Below, piece by piece: positions 36,264-46,587 of a stretch of 64,000 nt of DNA. The stretch lies in assembly GCA_019671135.1 (NCBI GenBank), contig JAHRHY010000014.1, positions 866,001 through 930,000 of the forward strand. Reading direction: 5' to 3'. The notes beneath the pieces were generated by a model. The model made no database searches. It was not told where the DNA came from and saw nothing but the letters and a program-made list of their open reading frames with translations. Both the position numbers and the translations under genes were made by a program. Within the stretch, counting starts at the first letter, position 1. Each line of letters begins with the position of its first letter. Source of the stretch: Linnemannia hyalina (taxonomy: Eukaryota; Mortierellomycota; Mortierellomycetes; Mortierellales; Mortierellaceae).

Positions 36264-37903
36264 AAAGGAAGGATCCAGGCAGACACATCTATCCTCCTTT
36301 TCATTCTCCCCTGCTTCTACTCTTGCGTCACGAGAAGAATAAGCCAAACAAAAAGACCCTTTATCTACTTAATATCCCCGCGAACATGTCATCCTAATAC
36401 AACAACAACTAGCACTCATTATCTCCGACCGAGTCGTACTTTTTATGCGTGAAAATGAGAAAAAGTTTGAGGGATGACATGTACTAAAACATCGGCTGGA
36501 TGGGTCTCTTTGTAAGGACAAAGAAAAACAAACGAGAGGGAAAACATAGTCGTAAGAGAAAGAGAATGAAAGAGGAAGGGGAAGGCTCATGTAGTGAGTG
36601 GGTAAGGTCGCCTACTCCTTGAAAATTTAAAAGAACGCGACTTTTTCTCAAAAGGAAAAAGTTCATTAGTTGGGGTTGGAATGTTCACAGGCGCGCGTGG
36701 CGACAAAGGGCTAAGCCCAACTACCAAGTAGCATAGTTTTGCCAGACAGCTTAGTCATAGATAGAAACTGATAGAGCTCGTATCCACTTTGCGTAGTTTG
36801 GAGAGTGAACGTAAACCACTACGACGCAGGTGGGTGACTTGAGGTGTTGCTGATTACAATTCGGCCAACCGCTAAAGAAGAGGTTGCTTGATTGGATGTG
36901 ATCTCTCCCTCCCCCTTCTGAAGACCGTGTTACTACCTAACTGTCGCACAGCGCATGGCACCGCAGGACCGGCTCTACAAACCAAAGAGGTCGACGGGTC
37001 GAAAGTAAATATAAACGACTTTGTGTGATGACTGAGTGCAGCACAACAACGACAGAAAGGGCTCACTTCCATGCATCGGCTCCTGGAAACCATGCCTTTT
37101 GTGTATCATTATTTTTATTTGATTTGTTTTGTGTAAAGCGACTCTGCGAGAGAGGCCTGAGAACAAAAAAAAAAAGGAGGTTCATTCGTGGCACATACAA
37201 ACCTGTCATCCATGGTCCAATGTTGATGTGTCTTTCTCCTTGAAAAGGTGAGAGAGAGAAAAGAGAGGGAGAGAAATAAAAAAAGTAATACATCGCGTCT
37301 GTCTCCTTACAAGACGAGAGAGGAGCCTTTTGCACGGAGATCATAAAGTCCCTTGTTTGTGGCCCTTTTAGTTCTCAGACGCCACTATCATCCCAGGTTT
37401 CCTTGTGTGTTGTTGTCGTCAAAGGAAACAAAGACGAAGAGGGTGATAACCCGCGGCGGCCTGGCTGGAGCAGGATCCTTAAAGTCGATATCTCGTTTAG
37501 AGCCAGGTTTGTGATATCTCCCTCTCTTCTCTAACTATCTCCCTCTCTTTCGTTCTTTCAACACTCAATCTCAATTGTTCTCACTCCCTCCGACCTGTAT
37601 CTCTTTCTCATCTTCACTTCTTGTCGTCTATTTGTCTCTTTTCGCCTCTTCCTCATAGCAACCCCCTTCGCTAATTCTCATATACAAGTCGCCCTTGAGC
37701 GAAAAAGACCAGGAAAAAAAACTATATATAAAGCCTCCACCAGGTTGGGCCTCTTCCCCTCCCACATCCATTCAAGATCCTCCCTTGCACCCTTTCTCCT
37801 TCTCATTTACACTTATTCTCCCTCACATACACTCTTCTCTCCTCCACCCAAAAAGCCTCACCCATCCTCAACCTTATCTTTCGCACTCCAATACACTCCC
37901 ATC
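36264..37903. other. Intergenic
   Basis: About 1.6 kb between two plus-strand genes. CT-rich blocks (37500-37670 and 37760-37890) immediately precede the GPI-protein gene, and a TATATATAAA-like element lies at 37723-37732. The central part contains only short unconvincing frames. Confidence 0.55.
37723..37732 (+). promoter_or_regulatory. TATA-like element
   Basis: An ATATATAAA-type sequence about 175 bp upstream of the Kre9-like gene's ATG, followed by a CT-rich leader. Position and composition fit a TATA box. This is not tested. Confidence 0.4.
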
Positions 37904-38476
37904 ATGATCTTTTCAAAGACTGTCGCAACCCTCGCCACTCTGGGATCGATGATGGCCCTCGCCCAGGCCGACATGCTGTCGCTCTCCAACCCAACCAGCG
38001 GCACCACCTGGAAGGTCGGCGACACAGTGTTCTTGCAGTGGAAGGGCAACTGTGCTTCGATGGGCAGCCCCGCCGCCAAGACAGTCGACGTGAACCTGAT
38101 GTCAGGACCCTCAACCGCGCTGCGTTTTGTCGCCAAGCTGGCCTCGATCGACTGCTCCAACACCAACACCCGCAAGGAGTTCACTATTCCCGCAGATCTG
38201 GCCAAGCTTGTGAAAGAGGACGACGATTACTCGCTCCAGGTCCAGACAGAGCCCCAACCCTCGTACTCGCCTACGTTCAAGATTACGACTGGTGATGGAT
38301 CTGTTGCTGTTGGTGCTGACGCCAATGGAGGAGAGACGGTTGCGGCAGGAGCTGACCCTGCTTCGCACACGAGCGGTGCTGCGGGCGCTGCCTCGCCTAT
38401 CAAGAACGGAGGCTCGATGGCTACTGGTGCTGCAGTTGCACTTGCTGCCGTTCTTGTGGCTGCCCAGCTCCTTTGA
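37904..38476 (+). CDS. Kre9/Knh1-like GPI-anchored cell-surface protein
   Basis: A single exon of 190 residues. The signal peptide is at 1-23 (MIFSKTVATLATLGSMMALA). One Ig-like Kre9/Knh1 N-terminal domain follows (~24-130): LSLSNPTSGTTWKVGDTVFL, then an acidic loop and a closing strand YSLQVQTEPQPSYSPTFKI, with two cysteines. A Gly/Ala/Ser stalk leads to a hydrophobic C-terminal GPI tail (ATGAAVALAAVLVAAQLL). Proteins of this type are abundant in fungal walls and are tied to beta-1,6-glucan or surface display. The precise role is unknown. The strongly biased GC-rich codons and CT-rich leader suggest high expression. Confidence 0.85.
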   Translation: MIFSKTVATLATLGSMMALAQADMLSLSNPTSGTTWKVGDTVFLQWKGNCASMGSPAAKTVDVNLMSGPSTALRFVAKLASIDCSNTNTRKEFTIPADLAKLVKEDDDYSLQVQTEPQPSYSPTFKITTGDGSVAVGADANGGETVAAGADPASHTSGAAGAASPIKNGGSMATGAAVALAAVLVAAQLL

Positions 38477-39484
38477 GCACAGCACACTGCTGTAGCGAGT
38501 AGTGAGCCCATTTTTACATCTTTCATACCCATGCCTTTACATCCTATCTAGTCGTCTATTCAAAGCATAGTCATTCAAACATTAAAGAACTTCTAATTGA
38601 AAGCCCCTCTCTAGGTTACTAGTCGCGAATCGAAAAAAAGACAGTGACGTCACACCCTAAATTTTTGATGTTTATCCTCCGCTGGAGGTTGAAGGCACAG
38701 TGAAAGAACGCACCCCGCCCTAAATCAGCCTCGCCTCCTCTTCAGATACATATTTTGCTTCTTTTTTTTCCATTCATATCCCTCTTCACACATCCTTCTC
38801 TTTTCACTTTTCATCCTCCCCCCCCTCTTCATCCTCGCCTTCCCTTTCATCACACACACTCACACCTCCCCTCCCCTCCCCATCAAACACAACAGGAAAC
38901 GTACAACTGTTGTCTGGTTAATCAACAACCAAGAAAGAAAAAAAACCTGATCAACAGACACCTGTAAGCAACAGCAACAACTACAACACCAAGATCAGCA
39001 TTACATCAGCTCCACCAACACGACCTAACTCGAGCACTGTCGTTATCACTTTTAGGCTCAACACCCGAGATCGTCTTTTGTCTGCCGTGCCCACGTCAAG
39101 CCCTGTCTGCCTCCTAATCTCGTCTGGATTGCGCATCGTAAGGCAATTTACAAAAACGGTGGCGCGTTTCGAGAAACCTTTTTCTTCACAAGCGTGATAT
39201 TCGATCATCTAACCATTTTATTTACTGTTGTATTACTCCTACTTGTAGACAGTTCGCGGTTTCTGGTCAACTCAACAAAACACCACCCATCCAGAACCTC
39301 GTTTTCGGATTGTACTTTTTTCTTCTTTTTTTTGTATTTTACTCTGTCGATAAAAGTAAGTGACATATCATACCTAGATCAGATCGAGACTGCGCTTAGA
39401 ACACACAGATACAGTCAGCCACTCTGCCGATTAAGAAGCCTAACCACCACCAAAACCTCCCTCCCTCAACCTAATAGCGTCAAC
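38477..39484 (+). other. BRR2 promoter and leader
   Basis: About 1 kb. CT-rich sequence (38750-38880) and CA-rich leader precede BRR2. A possible 5' UTR intron runs from a GTAAGT donor at 39356 to a CACAG acceptor ending at 39408. The frame is open upstream of the ATG at 39485, but the residues there are T/F-rich and not family-like. Confidence 0.45.
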
Positions 39485-42400
39485 ATGGCCGATAAAGTAG
39501 CCAAGGACCAGCAATACCAGTATGCGCTCAACTCCAACTTGGTGCTCCACTCAAATCGGTCCGACAACCCACGCAGAGGAAATGAACCCACAGGAGAGGC
39601 CGAGTCCCTGTACGGTCGCATTGACCCCAAGGAGTTTGGTAGCAGAGCAATGAGAGACACAGCCAAGGTCGACGAGGCTAAAAAGAAAAAGTCCGAGCCT
39701 ACCGAGAAGGACTTGGAGAGGCGCAAGAAGCGAGCAGAAGACAAGGCCCTCCGGAGCGCCTATGGCTACTCTTCCGTCTTGGCGGCTACAGAGGATCGCG
39801 AGAGCGGTGGATACAGACCCAGGACGAGGGAAACACGACAGACCTACGAGCTGATCCTGACATTTGTCCAGCGTTATCTCGGAGACGTCGCACATGATAT
39901 CGTCCGGAGTGCTGGTGACATTGTCCTGGAGATCCTTCATACCGACACCCTCAAGGATTTCGACAAGAAGAAGGGCGTCGAGGACGTTCTGGGTCCCGTC
40001 GACTCGGATCAGTTTTCGGTCCTTCTCAACCTCGGCAAAAAGATCACTGACTATGCACCGGGCACCGAGGAGACGAGCGCCGTTGGCCAGGACGGAGAGG
40101 TCAAGAACGTTGGCGATATCGACGAACAATACGGAGTCGCTGTTGTCTTTGACGAGGAGGAGGAGGATGAGGACATCTACTCCCTTCACTCTGAGTCTGA
40201 ACACGAGGACGAGGACGCTGGTCTGGATACTGCTCAGGATGTGGTCGTTGGCGGCGCAGGAAAGGCCAATCAGGAGGAAGAGGAAGCTATGGAAGTCGAC
40301 GAGGATGTTGCTGTCCGCGTTGGAGCAACAGAGGGCAAGGTCGACACATCAAAGAAGCTGCAGCCTCACCAGGTCGACGCCTACTGGTTGCAGCGTTTCA
40401 TCGCCACATTCTACAAGGACGAGATTGTTGCTCAGGAAAAGACCGATGCCGCGATGGAGATCATTGCCTCCGAGACAATCAACATGCGCGACTGCGAGAA
40501 CGAGTTGATGGCTTTGTTCGACTATGACAAGTTCGAGCTCGTTAGCATGCTCACCAGGAACCGCGAGGTCATCGTCTGGTGCACACGCCTCGGAAAGGCC
40601 AGCGAGCAGGAGCGTACAGAGATCGAGGGCATGATGAGAGATATCGGACTGGACTGGATCATCAAGGGCTTGGGCCATCAGACCGGCAAGAAGTCCGACT
40701 TGCGTCGCCGTGGCGCAGGACAGGCTCCTACTGCTGCTGGGCCTACCGCCGTTTTGCCCAAGGAGAAGGGACCCGCCCCTACCACCTCTGCCCCTCGTCA
40801 GCTGATCGACTTGGATTCTATGGCCTTTGCTCAGGGCTCGCATTTGATGTCCAACAAGAGCGTGCATGTTCCCGAAGGATCCTTCCGTCGCCAGAAGAAG
40901 GGATACGAGGAAGTTCACGTCCCACAGCCCAAGAAGCCCACAACCGACCGTCCCCTCAAGGGCAAGGACGAGCTTCCAGTATGGATCCAGGATTGCTTCC
41001 CCCATGGATTGAACCAGATCCAGACTGCCGTCTACGATGTCGCCTATGGCTCTGAAGAGAACATGTTGCTGTGTGCCCCCACTGGAGCTGGTAAAACCAA
41101 CTGTGCCATGCTCACAGTCTTGAACGAGATCGAGAAGCATCGCGACCCAGACACTGGAGTGATTGACAAGGACAACTTCAAGGTCGTCTACATTGCCCCC
41201 ATGAAGGCCTTGGTCCAGGAAATGGTCGAGAACTTTGGCAAGCGTCTGGCGCCCTTTGGACTCTCGGTTCAGGAGTTGACAGGTGATCGCCAGATGAACA
41301 AGCAGCAGATCGCCGAGACCCAGATGATCGTCACCACCCCCGAAAAGTGGGACATTATTACCCGCAAGGCCACCGACAGGAGCTACACCAACTTGGTCCG
41401 CCTCATCATCATCGATGAGATTCATTTGCTGCACGACGACCGTGGTCCCGTTCTGGAGTCGATTGTCGCCCGTACTTTGCGCCACATGGAGCAGTCTCAG
41501 GAGTTGATCCGTTTGGTTGGTCTTTCCGCTACGCTTCCCAACTATGTCGACGTCGCCACTTTCCTGCGTGTCGACACCAACCGCGGAATGTTCCACTTTG
41601 ACAGCACCTGGAGACCTTGCCCCTTGAAGCAAGAGTTCATCGGTATCACGGAGAAGAAGGCCATCAAGCGTTTCCAGGTCATGAACGAGGTCACCTACGA
41701 AAAAGTTATGGAGCACGTCGTCCAACCCGAGGGCGACCAGGTCCTGATCTTTGTCCACTCTCGCAAGGAGACCGCTAAGACCGCCCAGGCCATTCGCGAC
41801 ATGGCTTTGGAGAAGGATACGATCGCCCATTTCGCCAGACCCGACGGTGGTGCCCGAGAGATTCTGTTGTCGGAAGCTGAGCAAGCGTCCGACCCAGCCT
41901 TGAAGGACATCCTCCCTTACGGTTTTGCTACCCATCACGCCGGTATGACCCGCCCTGATCGTGAGGCCGTCGAGGAACTTTTCATGGCTGGCCACATCAA
42001 GGTTCTTGTCTCGACCGCCACCTTGGCTTGGGGAGTCAACTTGCCCGCTCACACTGTCATCATAAAGGGAACTCAGGTCTACTCGCCCGAGAAGGGTCGC
42101 TGGGCCGAGCTGTCTCCTCAGGATGTCCTCCAGATGTTGGGACGTGCCGGTCGTCCCCAGTTCGACGAATTTGGTGAGGGTATTATTATCACCAACCACT
42201 CTGAGCTTCAGTACTACTTGTCATTGATGAACCAGCAGCTTCCCATCGAGTCCCAGTTCGTCACCAAGCTTGCCGACAACCTGAACGCTGAAATCGTCCT
42301 CGGAACCATCAAGAATCGCGACGAGGCCGTCCAGTGGCTTGGATACACCTACCTCTATGTCCGCATGCTCCGCAACCCATCCCTGTATGGCGTTTCTCCC

Positions 42401-45400
42401 GACGACCTCGACGATGACCCTTACCTGCAAAAGAAGCGCGTCGACATTATTCACTCTGCGGCAACTATTCTGGACAAGTGCAACATGATCAAGTACGACA
42501 AGCGCACAGGAAAGTTCCAGGGCACTGAGCTCGGACGCATTGCCTCGCACTACTACATATCGCACAACTCCATGGCCACTTACAACCAGCACTTGAAGCC
42601 CATGATGTCGCACATTGAGCTCTTCCGCGTCTTCTCGCTCAGTGACGAGTTCAAGTATATCCCGGTCCGTGAGGAGGAGAAGGCTGAGCTACAGAAGTGG
42701 CTCGAGCAGGTCCCCGTCCCTGTCAAGGAGAGCATCGAGGAGCCCACCGCCAAGATCAACGTCCTGTTGCAATCGTACATTTCGCAGCTCAAGCTGGAGG
42801 GATTCGCCTTGGTCAGCGACATGGTTTATGTCACCCAGAGCAGCGGTCGTATCCTGCGCGCTATCTTTGAGATTTGTCTCCGTCGCGGATGGGCACAGCT
42901 CACACGCAAGGCATTGGATCTCTGCAAGATGGTGGAGAAGCGTCAGTGGCTCTCAATGACCCCCCTGCGTCAGTTCAAGGGAATCAACCCAGAGCTGATC
43001 AAGAAGATTGAGCGCAAGGAGTTTGAGTGGGTCCGCTACTTTGACCTCTCCTCCCAGGAGATTGGCGAGCTCGTCGGTGTCCCCAAGGCCGGCAAGCTTC
43101 TCGAGCGCTACGTCCACGAGTTCCCCAAGCTGGATCTCCAGTCCCACGTCCAGCCCCTGACCCGCTCGATCCTCAAGGTTGAGCTCACGATCACGCCCGA
43201 CTTCAAGTGGGACGAGAAGGTGCACGGAACAGCTGAGGCATTTTGGATTTTGGTCGAGGATGTCGACGGCGAGATGATCTTACATCAGGAGTCCTTCATT
43301 TTGAAGCAGCAGTACGCCGAGGAAGAGCACCTGATGACCTTCACCGTCCCTCTGTTCGACCCTCTCCCTCCCAACTACTTTGTCAGCATCGTTTCCGACC
43401 GCTGGCTTCACTCGGAGACCCGTTTTCCCATCTCGTTCAAGCATTTGATCTTGCCCGAGAAGTACCCTCCCCACACCGAACTCTTGGACCTCCAGTCTCT
43501 TCCCGTCACCGCCCTGCGTAACCGTGAGTTTGAGGAGATCTTTTCCCAGACCCTCAGCAAGTTCAACCCCATCCAGACCCAGACCTTCAACACCCTCTAC
43601 ACCCTCGACGACAACGTCTTTGTGGGTGCCCCCACCGGATCTGGCAAGACCATTTGCGCCGAGTTTGCCATGATGCGTCAGTGGAACAAGAAGCCTGTCA
43701 AGGGAGTCAGGGGTCGCATCGTCTACATTGCACCCCACCAGGAGGTTGTCGATGTACGTCGTCAGGAGTGGCACGCCAAGTTTGGAGACGTTCAGGGAGG
43801 CAAGACGATTTTGTCATTGACTGGAGAGACCAGCGCAGATTTGAAGATTCTCGAGCGCGGCGATGTTATCTTGGCTACCCCTGGTCAATGGGACGTGATC
43901 TCTCGTCGTTGGAAGCAGCGCAAGAACGTTCAGACTGTCCAGCTCTTTATTGCCGACGAGTTGCACATGATCGGAGGAGATATTGGCCCTACCTACGAGG
44001 TCATCGTTTCCAGGATGCGTTACATCGCCTCGCAAGTCGAGAGCAAGATCCGCATTGTCGCTTTGAGCACATCGCTGGCCAACGCTCGCGACCTCGGCGA
44101 GTGGATCGGAGCCACCAGCCACTCTGTGTTCAACTTCCACCCCATGGTCCGCCCTCTTCCTTTGGATGTCCATATCCAGAGCTACACCATCCCTCACTTT
44201 GCCTCCTGGATGATCGCCATGGCCAAGCCTACCTATACCGCCATTACTACACATTCGCCCGAGAAACCTGTCATTGTGTTTGTGCCCTCAAGGAAGCAGT
44301 GCCGCCTCACTGTCACGGAGCTGTTGACCCTCTGTGCTGCAGATGACACACCTAAGCGCTTCCTTCACTGCGAGGAGGATGTTTTGAAACCACATCTGGA
44401 GCACGTTCAGGATTCGGCTTTGGCGTCTGCACTGGAGCACGGAATCGGATTCTTCCATGAGGCTCTGAGCAAGGGTGACAAACGCGTGGTGGAGAAGCTG
44501 TTCGAGTCGGGTGCTATCCAGGTCGTTGTTGCTTCAAGAGACACATGCTGGGGCATTCCTTTGAGCTCGTACATGGTTGTTGTTATGGGAACTCAGTATT
44601 ATGACGGCAAGGACCATCGCTATGCCGACTACCCTACCACGGACGTTCTCCAGATGATGGGCCGTGCCTGCCGCCCTCAGGATGACGAGTCGAGCCGCTG
44701 TGTCCTCATGTGCCAGTCCAACAGGAAGGAGTTTTACAAGAAGTTCTTGTTCGAGGCCTTGCCCGTGGAGTCGCACTTGGATCACTTCTTGCACGACCAC
44801 TTCAACGCCGAGATTGTGACCAAGACGATCGAGAACAAGCAGGATGCCGTCGACTATCTCACATGGACCTTCCTTTACAGACGTATGGCCCAGAACCCCA
44901 ACTACTACAACCTCCAGGGCGTGACACATCGTCATTTGTCGGACCACTTGTCGGAGCTGGTGGAGACGACGATCAATGATTTGGTCACCTCCAAGTGCAT
45001 TGCGATCGAGGACGAGATGGACGTGTCGCCGCTGAACCTGGGTATGATTGCCGCCTACTACAACATCAACTTTTCAACGGTCGAATTATTCAGCTCCAGT
45101 TTGACACCCACGACCAAGCTAAAGGGACTGTTGGAGATCATTTCGACTGCCGCCGAGTACGAGTCGATCCCTATCCGCCACCACGAGGACCAGGTCTTGA
45201 AGCGCGTATATGAGCGTCTCCCCGTCAAGTTGAGCAACGTCAAGTTCAACAGCCCGCACCACAAGGCCAACATTTTGTTGCAGGCACACTTCTCCCGTAC
45301 CCAGTTGCCTGCAGATCTGGCTTCGGACCAGGCGTTGGTTGTAGGCCAGGTGATTCCTCTGTTGCAGGCTTGCGTGGATGTCATTTCGTCGAACGGATGG

Positions 45401-46051
45401 TTGCCACCCGCATTGGCGGCTATGGAGTTGGCGCAGATGAGCGTACAGGCGATGTGGGATCGGGATTCGCCCCTGAAGCAGATCCCTTACATGACCAACG
45501 AGCGTGTTAAACGTTGTGAGGCCAAGGGAGTCGAGTCAGTGTTTGATATCCAGGATCTGGAGGATAAGGATCGTGACGCTGCTCTTCAGGTGGATGAGCG
45601 CCAGATGCGTGCTATTGCAGCATTCGTCAACCGGTACCCCAGCGTTGAGGTGGAGTATGGCATTGAGGACGAGAACGATATCAAGGCTGGCCAGCCTGTT
45701 GTGATTGAGGTTCAACTGGAGCGTGATGGCGATGAGGATGATGGCGAGTTGAGCAGCGTACCGGCACCGTTCTTCCCCGGAAAGAAGGACGAGGGTTGGT
45801 GGATTGTTGTCGGTGATCCCTCGACCAAGACACTGTTGGCGATCAAGAGGATTACGCTGCAGCGCAAGCTGAGGGTGAAGCTGGAGTTTGTGTGCCCCCG
45901 TGCGGGTAACCAGACCTACAAGCTGTACACGATGTGCGACAGTTTCCTTGGATGCGATCAGGAGTTTGATCTTGAGCTGGAGGTTGGTGAGGCTGAGGAG
46001 GACAGCGACGAGGAGGACGAGGAGGACTCTGATGTCGAGATGCAGGAGTAG
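39485..46051 (+). CDS. BRR2: Spliceosomal U5 snRNP helicase Brr2
   Basis: A single exon of 2188 residues, the usual length of Brr2 (2100-2170). The start MADKVAKDQQYQYALNSNLV matches the family N-terminus, and the SLYGRIDPKEFGSRA segment is diagnostic. Two Ski2-like helicase cassettes follow. Cassette 1 has Walker A APTGAGKT (531-538), DEIH (644-647) and GRAGRPQFDEFG. Cassette 2 has APTGSGKT (1382-1389), DELH (1491-1494) and GRACRPQDDES. Each cassette ends in a Sec63 region. The tail is strongly acidic. Brr2 unwinds U4/U6 to activate the spliceosome, with only cassette 1 normally active as a helicase. The gene has no intron although neighbours have up to eight. Long antisense frames over it are shadows of its GC-rich codon bias. 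Confidence 0.97.
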   Translation: MADKVAKDQQYQYALNSNLVLHSNRSDNPRRGNEPTGEAESLYGRIDPKEFGSRAMRDTAKVDEAKKKKSEPTEKDLERRKKRAEDKALRSAYGYSSVLAATEDRESGGYRPRTRETRQTYELILTFVQRYLGDVAHDIVRSAGDIVLEILHTDTLKDFDKKKGVEDVLGPVDSDQFSVLLNLGKKITDYAPGTEETSAVGQDGEVKNVGDIDEQYGVAVVFDEEEEDEDIYSLHSESEHEDEDAGLDTAQDVVVGGAGKANQEEEEAMEVDEDVAVRVGATEGKVDTSKKLQPHQVDAYWLQRFIATFYKDEIVAQEKTDAAMEIIASETINMRDCENELMALFDYDKFELVSMLTRNREVIVWCTRLGKASEQERTEIEGMMRDIGLDWIIKGLGHQTGKKSDLRRRGAGQAPTAAGPTAVLPKEKGPAPTTSAPRQLIDLDSMAFAQGSHLMSNKSVHVPEGSFRRQKKGYEEVHVPQPKKPTTDRPLKGKDELPVWIQDCFPHGLNQIQTAVYDVAYGSEENMLLCAPTGAGKTNCAMLTVLNEIEKHRDPDTGVIDKDNFKVVYIAPMKALVQEMVENFGKRLAPFGLSVQELTGDRQMNKQQIAETQMIVTTPEKWDIITRKATDRSYTNLVRLIIIDEIHLLHDDRGPVLESIVARTLRHMEQSQELIRLVGLSATLPNYVDVATFLRVDTNRGMFHFDSTWRPCPLKQEFIGITEKKAIKRFQVMNEVTYEKVMEHVVQPEGDQVLIFVHSRKETAKTAQAIRDMALEKDTIAHFARPDGGAREILLSEAEQASDPALKDILPYGFATHHAGMTRPDREAVEELFMAGHIKVLVSTATLAWGVNLPAHTVIIKGTQVYSPEKGRWAELSPQDVLQMLGRAGRPQFDEFGEGIIITNHSELQYYLSLMNQQLPIESQFVTKLADNLNAEIVLGTIKNRDEAVQWLGYTYLYVRMLRNPSLYGVSPDDLDDDPYLQKKRVDIIHSAATILDKCNMIKYDKRTGKFQGTELGRIASHYYISHNSMATYNQHLKPMMSHIELFRVFSLSDEFKYIPVREEEKAELQKWLEQVPVPVKESIEEPTAKINVLLQSYISQLKLEGFALVSDMVYVTQSSGRILRAIFEICLRRGWAQLTRKALDLCKMVEKRQWLSMTPLRQFKGINPELIKKIERKEFEWVRYFDLSSQEIGELVGVPKAGKLLERYVHEFPKLDLQSHVQPLTRSILKVELTITPDFKWDEKVHGTAEAFWILVEDVDGEMILHQESFILKQQYAEEEHLMTFTVPLFDPLPPNYFVSIVSDRWLHSETRFPISFKHLILPEKYPPHTELLDLQSLPVTALRNREFEEIFSQTLSKFNPIQTQTFNTLYTLDDNVFVGAPTGSGKTICAEFAMMRQWNKKPVKGVRGRIVYIAPHQEVVDVRRQEWHAKFGDVQGGKTILSLTGETSADLKILERGDVILATPGQWDVISRRWKQRKNVQTVQLFIADELHMIGGDIGPTYEVIVSRMRYIASQVESKIRIVALSTSLANARDLGEWIGATSHSVFNFHPMVRPLPLDVHIQSYTIPHFASWMIAMAKPTYTAITTHSPEKPVIVFVPSRKQCRLTVTELLTLCAADDTPKRFLHCEEDVLKPHLEHVQDSALASALEHGIGFFHEALSKGDKRVVEKLFESGAIQVVVASRDTCWGIPLSSYMVVVMGTQYYDGKDHRYADYPTTDVLQMMGRACRPQDDESSRCVLMCQSNRKEFYKKFLFEALPVESHLDHFLHDHFNAEIVTKTIENKQDAVDYLTWTFLYRRMAQNPNYYNLQGVTHRHLSDHLSELVETTINDLVTSKCIAIEDEMDVSPLNLGMIAAYYNINFSTVELFSSSLTPTTKLKGLLEIISTAAEYESIPIRHHEDQVLKRVYERLPVKLSNVKFNSPHHKANILLQAHFSRTQLPADLASDQALVVGQVIPLLQACVDVISSNGWLPPALAAMELAQMSVQAMWDRDSPLKQIPYMTNERVKRCEAKGVESVFDIQDLEDKDRDAALQVDERQMRAIAAFVNRYPSVEVEYGIEDENDIKAGQPVVIEVQLERDGDEDDGELSSVPAPFFPGKKDEGWWIVVGDPSTKTLLAIKRITLQRKLRVKLEFVCPRAGNQTYKLYTMCDSFLGCDQEFDLELEVGEAEEDSDEEDEEDSDVEMQE

Positions 46052-46587
46052 TTGAACGTGCGAGCTCTATACGACTGACTGTAGGAAATACTAGTACGAA
46101 TACACACATTTATTTGATATCTTTACTTTGTTGACATGTCCAATGGATTGCTTTGCCGTGCAAGGTCTCGATCAAGGGTAAACCGCGCTGCACGTGTGTG
46201 ACAGGGTCGGGACGGGTTTATGAGTGAAGCAATTGATTGAGCGTGAAAGTTTCGGCTGGAGCACAAGGAAGTGGGGAACGAATGACAAGAAAAAGGGAGT
46301 GGCGCATGGTTCAACTGGCGAGAGAGCCTTCTGCATTCTTTTCTTTCTTTCTTTCGCTCTTCACTTCTCATTCATTCATTCACTCATTCTTTCTTGCTTT
46401 CATTAACCAGCTCAACACTACACGCTTGTCCTTTATTCCCTATCGTCTTCACTCGTCAAAGATACCTCTTTTCAACTCACACCAACAATCCTTCTTCCCT
46501 TTCAAAGTTGGCCACGCTACCACATACCAGCAACCACAACCATCAGTTGAACAAAAAAAAGTAAAAGAACAACCAGGACACAGCAAC
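46052..46587 (+). other. BRR2 3' flank and RING-gene promoter
   Basis: The 536 bp contain a short 3' region of BRR2 and a T/C-rich leader (46330-46510) of the next gene. No other feature is supported. Confidence 0.5.

Noticed and set aside
39194..39484. N-terminal extension of BRR2
   Set aside because: The frame is open, but it begins from a non-ATG codon and translates to Phe/Leu/Ser-rich leader. Family similarity starts at the ATG at 39485.
40349..42199. 616-residue open frame antisense to BRR2
   Set aside because: It lies fully inside a conserved helicase exon. Its Val/Leu/Asp/Gly-rich translation is the mirror of GC-rich codon bias, with no domain and no splice partner.
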